A DNA stretch of 64,000 nt, taken from contig CAUYUJ010014615.1 in NCBI GenBank assembly GCA_963575745.1, positions 28,501-92,500 on the forward strand, in the 5' to 3' direction. The stretch comes from Prorocentrum cordatum. Its lineage: Eukaryota; Sar; Dinophyceae; Prorocentrales; Prorocentraceae. The notes below the pieces were generated by a model. That model saw nothing but the letters and a program-made list of their open reading frames with translations. It was not told where the DNA came from and did no database searches. Every line of letters begins with the position of its first letter. The stretch's first letter is position 1. Both the position numbers and the translations under genes were made by a program. Below, piece by piece: positions 12,901-23,302 of this stretch.

Positions 12901-13540
12901 GTCGTCGGTCGTGCGTCGTCTGTCATCCGTCGCCGTCCGTCTTCGTATGACCTCGTCCTCGTCGTGACGACCACGACGAGGTCATGCGAAGACGGCGACA
13001 ATGACGGCGACGGCGACGGCGACGGCAACGACGACGGCGACGGGGGAGGATCGTCCGGCAGGGGGAGTTCGAGGAAGGGGGGTGGTAGCTGGTAGCTAAG
13101 CTGCTCCTCCCCTTTTGGAAAGGGGGGGAGGGGAGGGGAGCTTTCGGCGGGGGGGGGAAACATGGATGGAGGGAAGGGGGGGGGGGCTTCCAGCAGAGGG
13201 GGTCAAAGGAGGGGGGGGGTTTTCCCGGATGCCGAAAGAGGGAAGGGGGGGGGGGCTGCTAAGCCCCCCCCTTTGGAACCAAAGGGAGGAGGGGGGGGAG
13301 CTTCCGGCAGAGCAGGGGGGGCTAAGCACCCCCTCCCTTCGGGGGGGAGGGGGGGGGGTAGCTTCGGAGTGGCGAAAGGGGGGAGGGGGGGGGGTAGCTT
13401 CAGGGGGGAGGCGAAAAAGGGGGGGAGGGGGGGTGGGGTAGCTTGAAGCAGGGGAGGTGGAAGGGAGGGGGGGGGGGGTAGCTAAGGGGGGAGCCCCCCC
13501 CCCTTTGCTCCGGCGCTGTGGGCGCGCTCTCTCAGATGTC
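9994..13540. mobile_element. 3.5-kb composite bounded by inverted repeats
   Basis: The left end (9994-10018) reads GACATCGCGCGCCCGCAGCG and on. The right end (13510-13540) reads, on the other strand, GACATC, seven extra bases, then GCGCGCCCACAGCGCCGG. Inside these are G- and C-tract arrays in inverse orientation (10030-10380 and 13060-13510; AAGCTACCCCCC on the left, GGGGGGTAGCTTC on the right). The core is a 2.4-kb minisatellite. No transposase is seen. The bases outside (GTCG and GTAG) are only a weak possible target duplication. Confidence 0.5.
10437..12895. repeat. Degenerate 55-65-bp minisatellite
   Basis: Units of about 55-65 bp contain CCCCTGGGTCGTGG, TCTCGTTTTCTCGG and ACCCTGGTTCG, roughly 40 copies with many substitutions and small indels. 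The minus strand reads as RKRENE/TTQGPRK-type repeats for hundreds of codons in more than one frame. This is a property of the repeat and not evidence of protein. A short TCG/GTC tract closes the array at 12885-13050. Confidence 0.85.
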
Positions 13541-14153
13541 GTAGCGGCGCCGGCTGAGCCAGGCGGGCCCGCCGGTGCAGCGGCGGCGACGGGCGGCCCT
13601 CCTCACGTCGCTGCGGCGACGGGCGCGGGGGATGGCGCTGGAGGTGCCGGCGCTGTCCCCGCGGATCACATTGCCCGCGGCACGCTGCCGCGGGCTCAGA
13701 CGAGGCGGGTGGCGGCCCAGGCCCAGGCAAGATGGCGAAGATGAGGACGATGACGGGGGGGGGTCCGCAACCCTGGGCGGCCCAACCGTCGCCAAGATCG
13801 CGGTTGGAGGAGATCTGACGCCGAGGGCAAGCGCAAACCTGGATTGGAAAGCGCAGTTGTTCTTGGAGGCGCGGCCCGCGCCGCCCCGACGACGATCGCG
13901 CGAGCATGTGGGCTAACAAGGGAACTGGAAAGACAAGAAACGTCAATGCGCGCAGCATCTCGCGGAGAAGCGAAGGAGGAGGACGTCCCAGCTGCGGCCG
14001 ACGCCCTGGCGGGGCGACGAGAGCTCTGGTCGCTGGGCCAGTGGTCGCCCAAGGGAGGACCGCGATGAAGGAGGCCGCGATGCGACTGGGGCACGGACGC
14101 GGAGGGTGACCCGTAGCTGGCGCCGGGATTCCGGTTGGCAGGGGGCCCCAAGT
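13541..14153. other. GC-rich sequence with no gene recognised
   Basis: GCG-rich DNA with open frames in most phases. Nothing recognisable is encoded. Confidence 0.4.
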
Positions 14154-14267
14154 GAACGGCGTCGGAGGTGGGCCGCGCCGCGGCCCACCTCCGACGCCGT
14201 TCGCTCAGCCGGCATCGTCCTCCCCGCGGCCGCCGCGGGGAGGACGATGCCGGCTGAGCGAACGGCG
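14154..14267. repeat. Two overlapping perfect palindromes
   Basis: 14154-14202 is a perfect inverted repeat with 24-nt arms and a single-base centre. 14195-14267 is a second one with 36-nt arms and a single-base centre at 14231. They share the eight bases 14195-14202. Each strand could fold into two adjacent hairpins with almost no loop. Confidence 0.9.
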
Positions 14268-14459
14268 CCAGGTGCCCCGCGGGCCTGTCGAATCACCTGG
14301 AGGCTTCGTCGAGCAGCCGAGCCCCCGCGTCTGCGGCGGGATTGGGAGCCACTTGGACGGGCTGCGCCGTGTATCCTCACTGGGGCTGGCGCGCCTTGGC
14401 GAGGCGCGCGGAAGGCTGGCGCGCAGGGGCGTTCGCAGCTCAGGGGCCCGCCTCGGGGG

Positions 14460-14758
14460 GAGTCGTTATTTTCGCTCCCCTCTGCCTCTCTTTTGAGCGA
14501 GCCTGCGCGCGCGTTTCCGCGCGTTTGGTTCAGGTAACTTGCGAGAACTTGGCGGCCACGGCGCGAAGGGTAGCGGTTCGCGCGCATCTCACCTAGCGCG
14601 CGCGTATCTATGTTTTCTCTCATTTCTAAGTTACGGAACTACTCAGTCACGTCGCATGATTTCGCGAGGGGGATTTCCCCCAGCAAGATCCTAGAGATGG
14701 GATGCTTTGAGCAAGGAGGCCAGAGTAAGGACACTGCTCGAATGTCTGAAGTCCAGGG
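14460..14758 (+). repeat. Dispersed repeat DR2, copy B
   Basis: This is the second copy of the repeat at 3963-4258, colinear over about 290 bp. The spliced-leader-like block here reads TTTGGTTCAGGTAAC (from 14524), so it resembles the leader's end less well but gains an AG|GTAAC donor-like sequence. Confidence 0.6.
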
Positions 14759-14977
14759 TCGTTTGGCAAATATGTCACACCTTCCCCCAGCTTTGTTCTT
14801 TTATCCCTCCCCAACCTGCTGCAACTTCCGCCTTCTCTGCCCTGTTGACACACGTGCTCTATATTGCAAGTTTTGCTGTCGTCCAGCATCCGTGCTTCTT
14901 GCGGTGCTCATTGTTCGTGTCAAGCGTCTTGATGAACTAGTGCGGTCAGGAGTGTTTCCTTAGCTTGTCGCGCCGCG
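14759..14977. other. Unremarkable sequence
   Basis: No gene or repeat is recognised between the DR2 and DR3 copies. Confidence 0.4.
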
Positions 14978-15160
14978 GATTGTGGCCCACCATGCTTCGG
15001 CAAGACACGCTGAGCGCGGCCCGACCCCCAGACGTCAACGTCCCCGATCTTCCCAGCCCCCCGTCCCGCGAGGCAGAGTGACACGCTGCCAGCCTGCAAA
15101 GAATATCGTGTCGCAGGGGCCGCCGCCGCGACACGTTGACCACTGTCTTCTGACCGTACT
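14978..15160 (+). repeat. Dispersed repeat DR3, copy B
   Basis: Shares CTTCGGCAAGACACGCT, GACGTCAACGTCC, CCCGTCCCGCGAGGCAGAG and GCCGCGACACGTT with the copies at 658-845 and 54165-54360. It sits about 100 bp upstream of the S3 exon acceptor. Confidence 0.6.
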
Positions 15161-15256
15161 TGTTGTTGTGTTCCCTGGTCCGACTCCGCGCCGTGTGCGC
15201 GCAGTTGTGTGTGTTTGTGTCGTCTCGTTGCCACGCCGCGCTTTTCTCATGCACAG

Positions 15257-15356
15257 GTACTGTGCGGTCCCCTTCAGCGAGAACGGCAAGGCCGGATGGT
15301 TCTGGATAGACCTGTTGGCCACAGGCCCTGGTTGGCTCGTCTTTATTATGCGCGAG
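15257..15356 (+). CDS. K+ channel exon: S2-S3 linker and S3
   Basis: The exon follows a CACAG acceptor and starts with the last base of a split codon. It encodes YCAVPFSENGKAG and then the S3 segment GWFWIDLLATGPGWLVFIM. The W-F-x-x-D-L pattern, with the acidic residue inside a hydrophobic helix, is the usual S3 signature of voltage-sensing channels, where this Asp pairs with S4 arginines. The exon ends phase 0 after the codons for RE, at a GTTGCC donor. The phase suits the next exon found, 23246-23302, which begins S4. The frame stays open on both sides, so the boundaries rest on splice signals and family structure. A copy of dispersed repeat DR3 ends about 100 bp upstream. The exon with S2, which should lie upstream, was not found. 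Confidence 0.72.
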
Positions 15357-16687
15357 GTTGCCTCTGAAGGGGGAACTGGCCATCATCACGCGTACCATAA
15401 GGTCTGCAGCTCAGTGTGCGGTGTTTTTTCTGTGATGAGGCTGGGGAGCTATGAGTGGACGCGGCTCCGTGGACGCAGACAGGTGAACATGAAGGCAATC
15501 AATCTACGGAGAGAAAAGAGGGGGAGGCGATATGACCAGAGAGGAGGGGATGGGGACGAGGGAGGGTGTCGAGGGGATCACGGACGAGAGGAGTCGACCT
15601 TATATTGGCAGCAGTATTTGTGTTGGTGCATTCGGCCCCACATGTCGGCGTGGTCTAGGTCATTGAACTTTCGCCTTTTTGAGCATTGTACCACCGGCTT
15701 CACTTCCCCCTTCCCGAGGGTCATCGGCCAATGGTGCGTTGACGGTGAGCCGAAGTTTGACCATCGTATTTGCGTTGTTCTTGAGTCATGTGGGCCGTTT
15801 TACGTCTATCGAGCATTTGGCAGCCATCGTTGGCCTAGAAACACGCGTGTGCTCTGATGTTCTCGCTCGTCACATTCAGGCATCTTGCCTGGGAGGCAGT
15901 GGTGTTAATGATGTAATTCGTGGTTGGTTGTCTAGGGAGAACCAGTCAGATACAGTCTTTTGGCTGGCTGCGAGGTGGAGGAGAATCCATGCACACCTCC
16001 CGCCCTGCCGCTTCGAGAGGGTCGCCCCCCCCACCAGGGTCAAGCTGCACCGAACACCGAACGTGGGACTCTGCGCAACAGGCTCTGTTCCCCTTCGCCT
16101 CGGCTCTTTAACAAATTACAGCCTTTGCCGATATCGATGCGATGTTGGGGCTCTCCGGGCGAGTGGGTGGCCCGATGGCAAGATCTTCGGCAGGAGGTTC
16201 CCGGCAGAGTTCTTGGGCGTCTGGGGCTCGAGCTTCTCTGCTGCTTGGCTTGACAGCGCTTGTATATGCTACTGCATGCGTGAGCCCTCCCCAGCACACC
16301 GAATGCAAGGGTAGAACGAGGCCCACGTGCTGTGAGCGCGGCACGTCTTCAAGCAGAGGTGCGTGTCGGCAGTTCCCGACCATCCGCCAGACGTGTTCCA
16401 GGCGTAGTGCCGAGCCGTTGCGCGCTCTGTCCGGCGGCGGCGGCGGCCTGAAGCGTCGCCTCGCCTTGGAAGGTAGTGAGCAGCAGTAGTCTCTCCAGAG
16501 GGCAGGAGGATGAGATCGGGAAGGGGTCACCCGCCGCCACCAAGACGGCGGGAGAGAGGGTGCTGCAGGAGAGGGGATTTCTGCATCGCTGAGACGTTGC
16601 GCTGCGTGACAGCCCAGAGACCTTGCGCCGTTGCGTCGCAACGCCGAGACGCTACAGGTGCAGCAGTGGACTACACGGTGCGGTGCT
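15357..16687 (+). other. K+ channel intron, first part
   Basis: Start of the inferred 7.9-kb intron between the S3 and S4 exons, opening with GTTGCC. No other gene is recognised in this part. Confidence 0.5.
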
Positions 16688-16862
16688 TTGCATCATCAGG
16701 CAGGCCTAGGTTGAGGATGAATCGTTCCAGAGCGTTCCTGAACGCTCCCACAGCGTGGCCGGGGCACTCTGGAACGGCCGCGGCGCCCGAGACATCCTTC
16801 AGAGTCCAGACGCTCCCGCTCTCAGAGATTCCCGATTCGTCCTCATCCGAATATGTCCTCAT
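16688..16862 (+). repeat. Dispersed repeat DR1, copy 2
   Basis: Contains CATCAGGCAGGCCTAGG, GATGAATCGTTCCAGAGCG, GGCCGCGGCG and TCCTCATCCGAAT. The first block is shared with the copy at 37755, the second and last with the copy at 49300. Confidence 0.6.
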
Positions 16863-18427
16863 GTTCGCTTCGTTTCACTATACGGCACGAGGACGTTGCA
16901 GCTACAACGCGGAGACGCTGCGCTGCAGCTCGAAGGCACCAATCTGCAAGCACATGTCTAAAGGTCAGCGCGGAGGTGCTGCATCTGCGCCGGCCTCGAG
17001 CGCCGCACCTGGCGGGCTCCGCGCGCCAGGGGGGAGTCCAGCGGCGATCAGAGAAGTCCGCGCAGACCTCTGGAAGCTTCTGCGCCGCGCCGCTGCGATG
17101 CCACGAGGAGGCGCTGCGTCGCTGCGGCTGCGCCCCCCCCCACCCCCGCCCCCCCCCCCCCCCCCCCCCCCCACCCCCGCCCCCCACCCCACCCTTCGCC
17201 CGCGAGTAACGCAGGCCCAGCCCGGACCCAGATCCTAGCAGACATCGGTTGCCAGATATGGGGAGAGGAGGATGAAGAGGTGGAAGAGGAGAGGAGAGCG
17301 GAGGGAGATGAGAGGAGGGATGAGAGAGGAGGGAGGAGAGAGAAGGGAGGCGGAGGAACAGGGAGAAGAGGAGGAGGAGGAGGAAGGGGACGGAGGAGTA
17401 ACGGGGAGGTCGTCGTCGGACGCGGCGGACGCGACACGTGGTGCTCCCCTGCTTGACTGGAAGGCTCCGTCTTCGGGAGAACGGCGCGGCGTGGGGGAAG
17501 CCCGCAGCAGAGGCACCGGACAGGGAGAGGGGGGCGCGCCTCCCAGGCCTCGTCGAAGAGGCCCGTGCTGCGGAGGTGGCCACCCGGGGCCGCCCACGGC
17601 GCGCGGACCGGGCGCCCTCCTCGCGCCTGCGCGCGCCTGGGCGCGCGCCGCGCCGGGGGAGCCTGACCTCGGCGCGGGTCGCGGCGATCCGCGCCTGCCC
17701 GCTCCTGGGGCAGCTGGAGGGCGAGGGGGCGGGGAGGGCGAGGGGGCGGGGAGGGCGGGGGGAGGGGAGGAGAGGCAGCCCACTGCTCGGCCCCGTGGGA
17801 CGGGCTGGAGGAGGGGGCAGTCCAATCGGAGTCCACGGGCCCCGGGACGGGTGCTCAGGAGAGCTCCGTCCCCGTGAAACTCGGGAAAGAGTCTATGCGG
17901 TTCAGGGTCAGCCCGACGGCAAGATCGCTTGGGGCCACCCGCAGAATCGGGGGCAAGGGCGAACTCATCATCACATGCTGGGGTCCAGGGCGCAAATGAT
18001 TGCACGAGACCGTCTGTAATGCCAGCACGGTCGAATTCGATAGCGAAGCCGGCCTCCTCAGCTCGGCCCCTCAGCAGGGGCAACTATTCGCACAGCGCTG
18101 TCCAAGCTGGCATCTGCTATGGCCTGGCGCGAGTGGCTGGAATGAGTTTTCGCAGATTGAGTGTGCCAGGGACCGTCACACCGATGGTCTAAACGAGCAC
18201 GATGTAACCCCTTCGCGTGAGAGCAGTTGCCACCCCCGGGGGTTCAGGGCCTCGGGGAGCCTGGGCAATTCTGACACCTGTTATGCGCGTCGGCGCTCGG
18301 CCGATCGAGGTCATATCAATTGCCTCTGGCCTGTTTTTCCCAACCATCCTGTGGTGTTGGGTCCTCGTTTTGAAGAGACAGCGCCCCGCGTTCACTCCTC
18401 CTCCTCCCGCTGCCCCCTCCCTCCTGC
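16863..18427. other. Intron sequence with C tract and GA/G-rich tracts
   Basis: No gene is recognised. A C-rich run interrupted by A and G lies at 17136-17190, GA-rich sequence at 17260-17410, and G-rich GGGGCGGGGAGGGCGAG-type repeat at 17715-17770. Confidence 0.5.

Positions 18428-18510
<83 letters not shown>
18428..18510 (+). repeat. (ATC)n microsatellite
   Basis: About 27 uninterrupted ATC/CAT triplets, directly joined to the left end of the 90-bp satellite. Confidence 0.95.
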
Positions 18511-18511
<1 letters not shown>

Positions 18512-19760
18512 TGACGATCATAGGGAGCTCCAGCGAAGGCCCCAGTGGCTGCGCTCCCATGCGCCCACCGCACAGATTTCGGCACACCCCTCACACGTTT
18601 CGTGGCCCCATAGGGAGCTCCACCGAAGGCCCCAGTGGCTGCGCTCCCATGCGCCCACCGCACCCATTTCGGCACACCCCTCACACGTTTCGTGGCCCCA
18701 TAGGGAGCTCCAGCGAAGGCCCCAGTGGCTGCGCTCCCATGCGCCCACCGCACCCATTTCGGCACACCCCTCACACGTTTCGTGGCCCCATAGGGAGCTC
18801 CACCGAAGGCCCCAGTGGCTGCGCTCCCATGCGCCCACCGCACCCATTTCGGCACACCCCTCACACGTTTCGTGGCCCCATAGGGAGCTCCACCGAAGGC
18901 CCCAGTGGCTGCGCTCCCATGCGCCCACCGCACCCATTCTTGCACACCCCTCACACGTTTCGTGGCCCCATAGGGAGCTCCAGCGAAGGCCCCAGTGGCT
19001 GCGCTCCCATGCGCCCACCGCACCCATTTCGGCACACCCCTCACACGTTTCGTGGCCCCATAGGGAGCTCCAGCGAAGGCCCAGTGGCTGCGCTCCCGCC
19101 CATTTCCAGCCCCCATAGGGAGCGCCCCACATGCGCTTTCGGCACACCCCTCACACGTTTCGTGGCCCCATAGGGAGCTCCAGCGAAGGCCCCAGTGGCT
19201 GCGCTCCCATGCGCCCACCGCACCCATTTCGGCACACCCCTCACACGTTTCGTGGCCCCATAGGGAGCTCCAGCGAAGGCCCCAGTGGCTGCGCTCCCAT
19301 GCGCCCACCGCACAGATTTCGGCACACCCCTCACACGTTTCGTGGCCCCATAGGGAGCTCCACCGAAGGCCCCAGTGGCTGCGCTCCCATGCGCCCGCCG
19401 CACCCATTTCGTCCCATAGGGAGCTCCAGCCGGGCACACCCCTCACACGTTTCGTGGCCCCATAGGGAGCTCCAGCGAAGGCCCCAGTGGCTGCGCTCCC
19501 ATGCGCCCACCGCACCCATTTCGGCACACCCATCACACGTTTCGTGGTCCCATGGGGAGCTCCAGCGAAGGCCCCAGTGGCTGCGCTCCCATGCGCCCAC
19601 CGCACCCATTTCGGCACACCCCTCACACGTTTCGTGGCCCCATAGGGAGCTCCAGCGAAGGCCCCAGTGGCTGCGCTCCCATGCGCCCACCGCACAGATT
19701 TCGGCACACCCCCCATACGGTTCGTGGCCCCATAGGGAGCGCCATCGAAAAAGAGATTCA
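18511..19760 (+). repeat. 90-bp tandem satellite
   Basis: About 13 copies of a 90-bp unit containing CATAGGGAGCTCCA, CGAAGGCCCCAGTGGCTGCG, CCATGCGCCCACCGCA and CACACCCCTCACACGTTTCG. Most units are nearly identical, with one variable base (CCACCG or CCAGCG). Two copies near 19080 and 19400 are truncated. Because 90 is a multiple of three, the array stays open for 318 codons on + and 445 codons on the other strand. Confidence 0.95.
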
Positions 19761-20600
19761 CAATTGCGGTACTCGCAACTGCATCTGGTTGGGTCCTTCG
19801 CCAGGATAATTTTTTCAGGAGGGGAAAAACACGCAGGCACAAGTAATCGTCGATCCCCTGGAAGATGTGGGAAGTGCGGGGGAAGACGAAAGCCCGGGAA
19901 CAAAAATACGAACCATATGGGGAATCCTGGGAGTTGTGTATTTATCTGTGTGCCCCTGGGCCCCTCGACTGATCGAATGTCGTGGCAGTAGCCACGGGAG
20001 AAGAAACTCGAGCTACGAGAGGTGGCCACCTCCATGAGGTGGGGGCTGAGGGTTCAGGGGGCCCAGGAAGCAGGGATGGGGTGCTCCATCCACCATCCGG
20101 TCCCTGCGCGCCAGTGCCCACACAGCACATCAAGACGAGCGCCGGCAAGAATTGGCCCCCGATGCGAAGCTGCTCCTGATGCCTGGGCCTGCATCCTGGG
20201 ACCCCCAAAAAACTTCTTGGACCATCCTCAGAGGAGGGGGGCACCCCTCTTGCCACTGCGCCGCACTTCACGTCTCAGAAGGGCCCCACCCCTGCATTGA
20301 GTATGCCCCGATCTCGGATGTGACCTATCCAAAATTTGATTATGGAGAAAACAACGAGATCCCCCTTGACCGCGTCAATCGCGATGTCCAGAGACAATCA
20401 GTATATGCATATATACATATATAGATATATATATATATATATATATAGATCAAACATAGAACATGAGGTGGGGCGACGAAAGGTGCCACTGTACATTCCC
20501 CGACCTGCGTTTCCCACAAAACAGGCTGAGCTCAACAAATTGCGGGCGGCATATTTTGCACGGGGAGAGGGTCGGCCGGCACGTTTTGGAAATCTTGCGG
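19761..20600. other. Intron sequence; (TA)n tract
   Basis: No gene is recognised. An AT/TA dinucleotide tract lies at 20400-20450. Confidence 0.5.
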
Positions 20601-20699
20601 CTTGAATGGCCAAGACATGTCCTCAGGCTCAGCCCCAGCGGGCTCAGGGACCCGACCCCGGATAGCGCCAAAAATTGAGCGGCCGCCTCCTCGGGGAAG

Positions 20700-22420
20700 A
20701 AGGCCCGATCAGAAAGAACCAGAACCTCGCGGGCCGCAGAGTCGGTCAGCCGAGCAACCGTCAGCACGAACGAGAGCGTCCTGCAACCCGCCTGGGCCCT
20801 GGCACGACCACGGAGCTGCAGAGCTGGGGCCTGGGGGCGCCAGCGTCCCAGACCCCCCGCGCGCTGCTTGGCTGCTGCGTGGGCGGCCTCGGTGTTGAGA
20901 ATCTCTCTCTGCTCTGCTGAGCAGCCCGACGGAGCACTGAGCATGGCCAGTGCGCACCCGGGCGATGAGACTGCAAGATCTCCCAGCAGCGGCTTCCGCG
21001 CGGCGAGCGTGGCCATGCAGCACACGCGCTTGCGAGTGTCTCCAAGGTGGGACCGAACCCTGTGCACGAGAGAGACGATCTCGAGCTGTGTGTTGTTTCA
21101 CTCCCTTGACCGTGGGGAAAGCTCTGTGGGCACCGCATACACCTGTAGGACGGCATAACCTCTTGATCCTGAGCTCGGCGGGGGTGATCAGGAACGTATA
21201 TCGGCTTAGGGACCCCTGTTTCGTACATCACCTGCAAAGCATCGATTTCAGCAATTGCTGCGAGGGTGTTCCTGGTATGGTGAGCTATATGAGCCTGCAG
21301 GCGCGCTTGAGGGTAGCCTTCCACCGAACCGCAGAGCTGCGAATGTAGGTTCCCCATGGGTAGAGATCCTCCCGAGCCTGGGGAAAGGTCTGCAACTTCG
21401 GAACTTGTTGGCGTAGCCAACGTAAGTCATCGAGTACCTGCTGGTACTAAGAAGCTTCGCATCGCGCTGCGTAATCGCCCACTAGAGCGAGTAGGTGAGT
21501 AGGGCCATGATGCAATAGCTTGCCAAATATCCTAAGGCAATGGGCGTGTAGCATAGCCTGTAAGCTTTTCCTTTCTGCCATGGCCCGGACTTGGACCGAG
21601 GTCAAAGCTGTTTTGTCCATGCACGGGCACTGTCCCACTGCTCTGCACACCCTGGCAATGTCATCTGCGAGCTCGGCTATTCGAGCAAACGTGAGCGTCG
21701 GCCGTGTCCCCGCTTGATACAAGCGACCAGAGCACATTAGAGAGTCGATGAGAATAAGACCGATGCTGCGCTCGAGGTGCTCGTCCCGATTGATACTGTG
21801 AAGCTTGCTCCATTCGGCCGCCGCAGCCTGACGCCTATGTGTGAGCTCGGGGCCCATGGAGCCCCCCTCAACGAAGACAGTGCCAAGCTACGTATATTGT
21901 CGGACTGCTTATAGCTCGAGCAGCCCGTACAGCTGAGTAACGAATTCAATGGAACCAGACCAATCTAGCCAGCGCTGCCTCTTATCGGTGTCAGAGCCCT
22001 TGCCTCGGATCTGGAACAATGCCGCTAGTTTCCCCTTGGACCCGAAAGTGTCGAAGGTGATGCTGGCGGCGAACGGCGCAAGCCGTAGGAGTGCATCTGA
22101 TTGCCCGAGCGGCATGAACACCACATTGTCAAAAAAGGCTAGGTCCATGGTGTGAGTCGTGCGCACGTATACAAACTCCTGATTCAGGTAGACGTTGATC
22201 GAGCGCATATCCGAAGCTGGGATGCGGCGTTCCACACACATGTCCGCCACATGAACCAGCGGCATCACGAAGCTGCATATTAGATCGCCGAATTAGCCTT
22301 TGTCCAGACCAGAGCCCAGCTGGGGAAACGCCATGCCTGCGCCTCCGGGCACCACGATCCAGCTGGACTGGTACCAGTTGGACCAGATGCACCCGGGAGG
22401 AGGGAAGAGGGAGGAAGGAG
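20700..22420 (-). pseudogene. Decayed non-LTR reverse transcriptase, C-terminal half
   Basis: Read on the minus strand from about 22400, the sequence gives WIVVPGGAGMAFPQLGSGLD (RT region before the catalytic motif), FGDLICSFVMPL, FFDNVVF (where active elements have a FADD-type catalytic box), FGSKGKLAALFQIRGKGSD, and LGTVFVEGG with the following basic helix. Then come DDLRWLRQQVPKL and a zinc-finger-like YRCMRCPQSF. In-frame stops occur near 22290, 21909 and 21894 and after 21450, and the finger region changes frame near 21250. The YLG/ELT.R..A and C-terminal zinc-finger layout is that of dinoflagellate LINE-type elements. The 5' part is missing: homology ends near a GGA repeat at 22440. The element lies in the channel intron in the opposite direction. 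Confidence 0.68.
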
Positions 22421-22439
22421 AGAGGAAGAGGGGTGGAGA

Positions 22440-22726
22440 AGGGGGTTCGGGTGGAAGAGGAGGGGGAGAAGAGTATAGGAGGAGGAGGAGGAGGAGGAGG
22501 AGGAGGAGGAGGAGGATTGGGGAGGAGGACCAGTGCAAACTCGGGACGCATCAGCGATGTTGCAATTCACCCTCCCTCAAGGTTACCTGTTCATGGGTCC
22601 CTGCAGTAATTTATCCCCATTGCAGGTTGCAACATCGTCGGCGCGCTGATGCGAGGAGCAGGAGAGCGGGGGATGATGATGACGATGATGAGGATGAGGA
22701 TGATGATGAGGATGAGGATGAGGATG

Positions 22727-22760
<34 letters not shown>

Positions 22761-22976
22761 GGGTGATGAGGATGATGAGGATGATGAGGATGATTATTAT
22801 GATGGTGATGCTGGTGCTGATCATGATGCTGATGCTGATGCTGGTGATGGTGATGGTGATGGTGATGATGATGCTGATGATGCTGATGCTGATGCTGATG
22901 CTGATGATGACCTGACATGATACGATATGACACGATATGATGATGTTGTTGGTGGTGATGATGATGCTGATGATGG

Positions 22977-23027
<51 letters not shown>

Positions 23028-23225
23028 GGAGGAGGAGGAGGAGGAGGAGGAGGAGGACGAGGAGGAGGACGAGAAGGAGGCGGAGGAGAGGGAGCGGAGG
23101 AGAGTGAGGACGAGGAGAAACAGGGGGAGGAGGAGGGCAAGGAGCGGGAAGGGCAGAATCAGGAGGGCCAGGAGGTCTACGGGGAGGAGCAGGAGGAGGA
23201 GGACGGGGAGATCAGTGGAGGGGGG
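22440..23225 (+). repeat. GGA, GAT and GAG repeat domain
   Basis: (GGA)n at 22475-22520, (GAT/GAG/GCT)n at 22670-23035, and (GAG)n-rich sequence to about 23110. Unique sequence at 22540-22660 interrupts them. The Asp- or Met-rich open frames here are artefacts. Confidence 0.9.
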
Positions 23226-23245
23226 CTCGCTGGCCGGACCCTGAG

Positions 23246-23302
23246 GTCGCCACCTTGCTCAGGGTCCTGAGACTGTTGAGGATGCTGCGCCTGAGCCGCA
23301 TG
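23246..23302 (+). CDS. K+ channel exon: S4 voltage sensor
   Basis: This 57-nt exon encodes VATLLRVLRLLRMLRLSRM, with arginine at every third residue (five arginines). That spacing is the hallmark of an S4 voltage-sensor helix. It is flanked by a CCCTGAG acceptor and a GTGCGCCTG donor; the same GTGCGC donor is used after the pore exon at 54757. The exon is phase 0 at both ends, so it joins S3 (ending at 15356) directly to the S4-S5 exon at 32499. It sits between a GAT/GAG repeat tract (22660-23220) and a TCC/TTC tract (23345-23420). An alternative acceptor at 23262 would shorten it by 17 nt. Arginine and leucine codons can arise in repeat-rich DNA, but the fit to both neighbours argues for a real exon. 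Confidence 0.72.

Noticed and set aside
18505-19842. 445-codon open frame on the minus strand and 318-codon frame on +
   Set aside because: Both come from a 90-bp repeat without stops. Frames are open on both strands and contain no domain.
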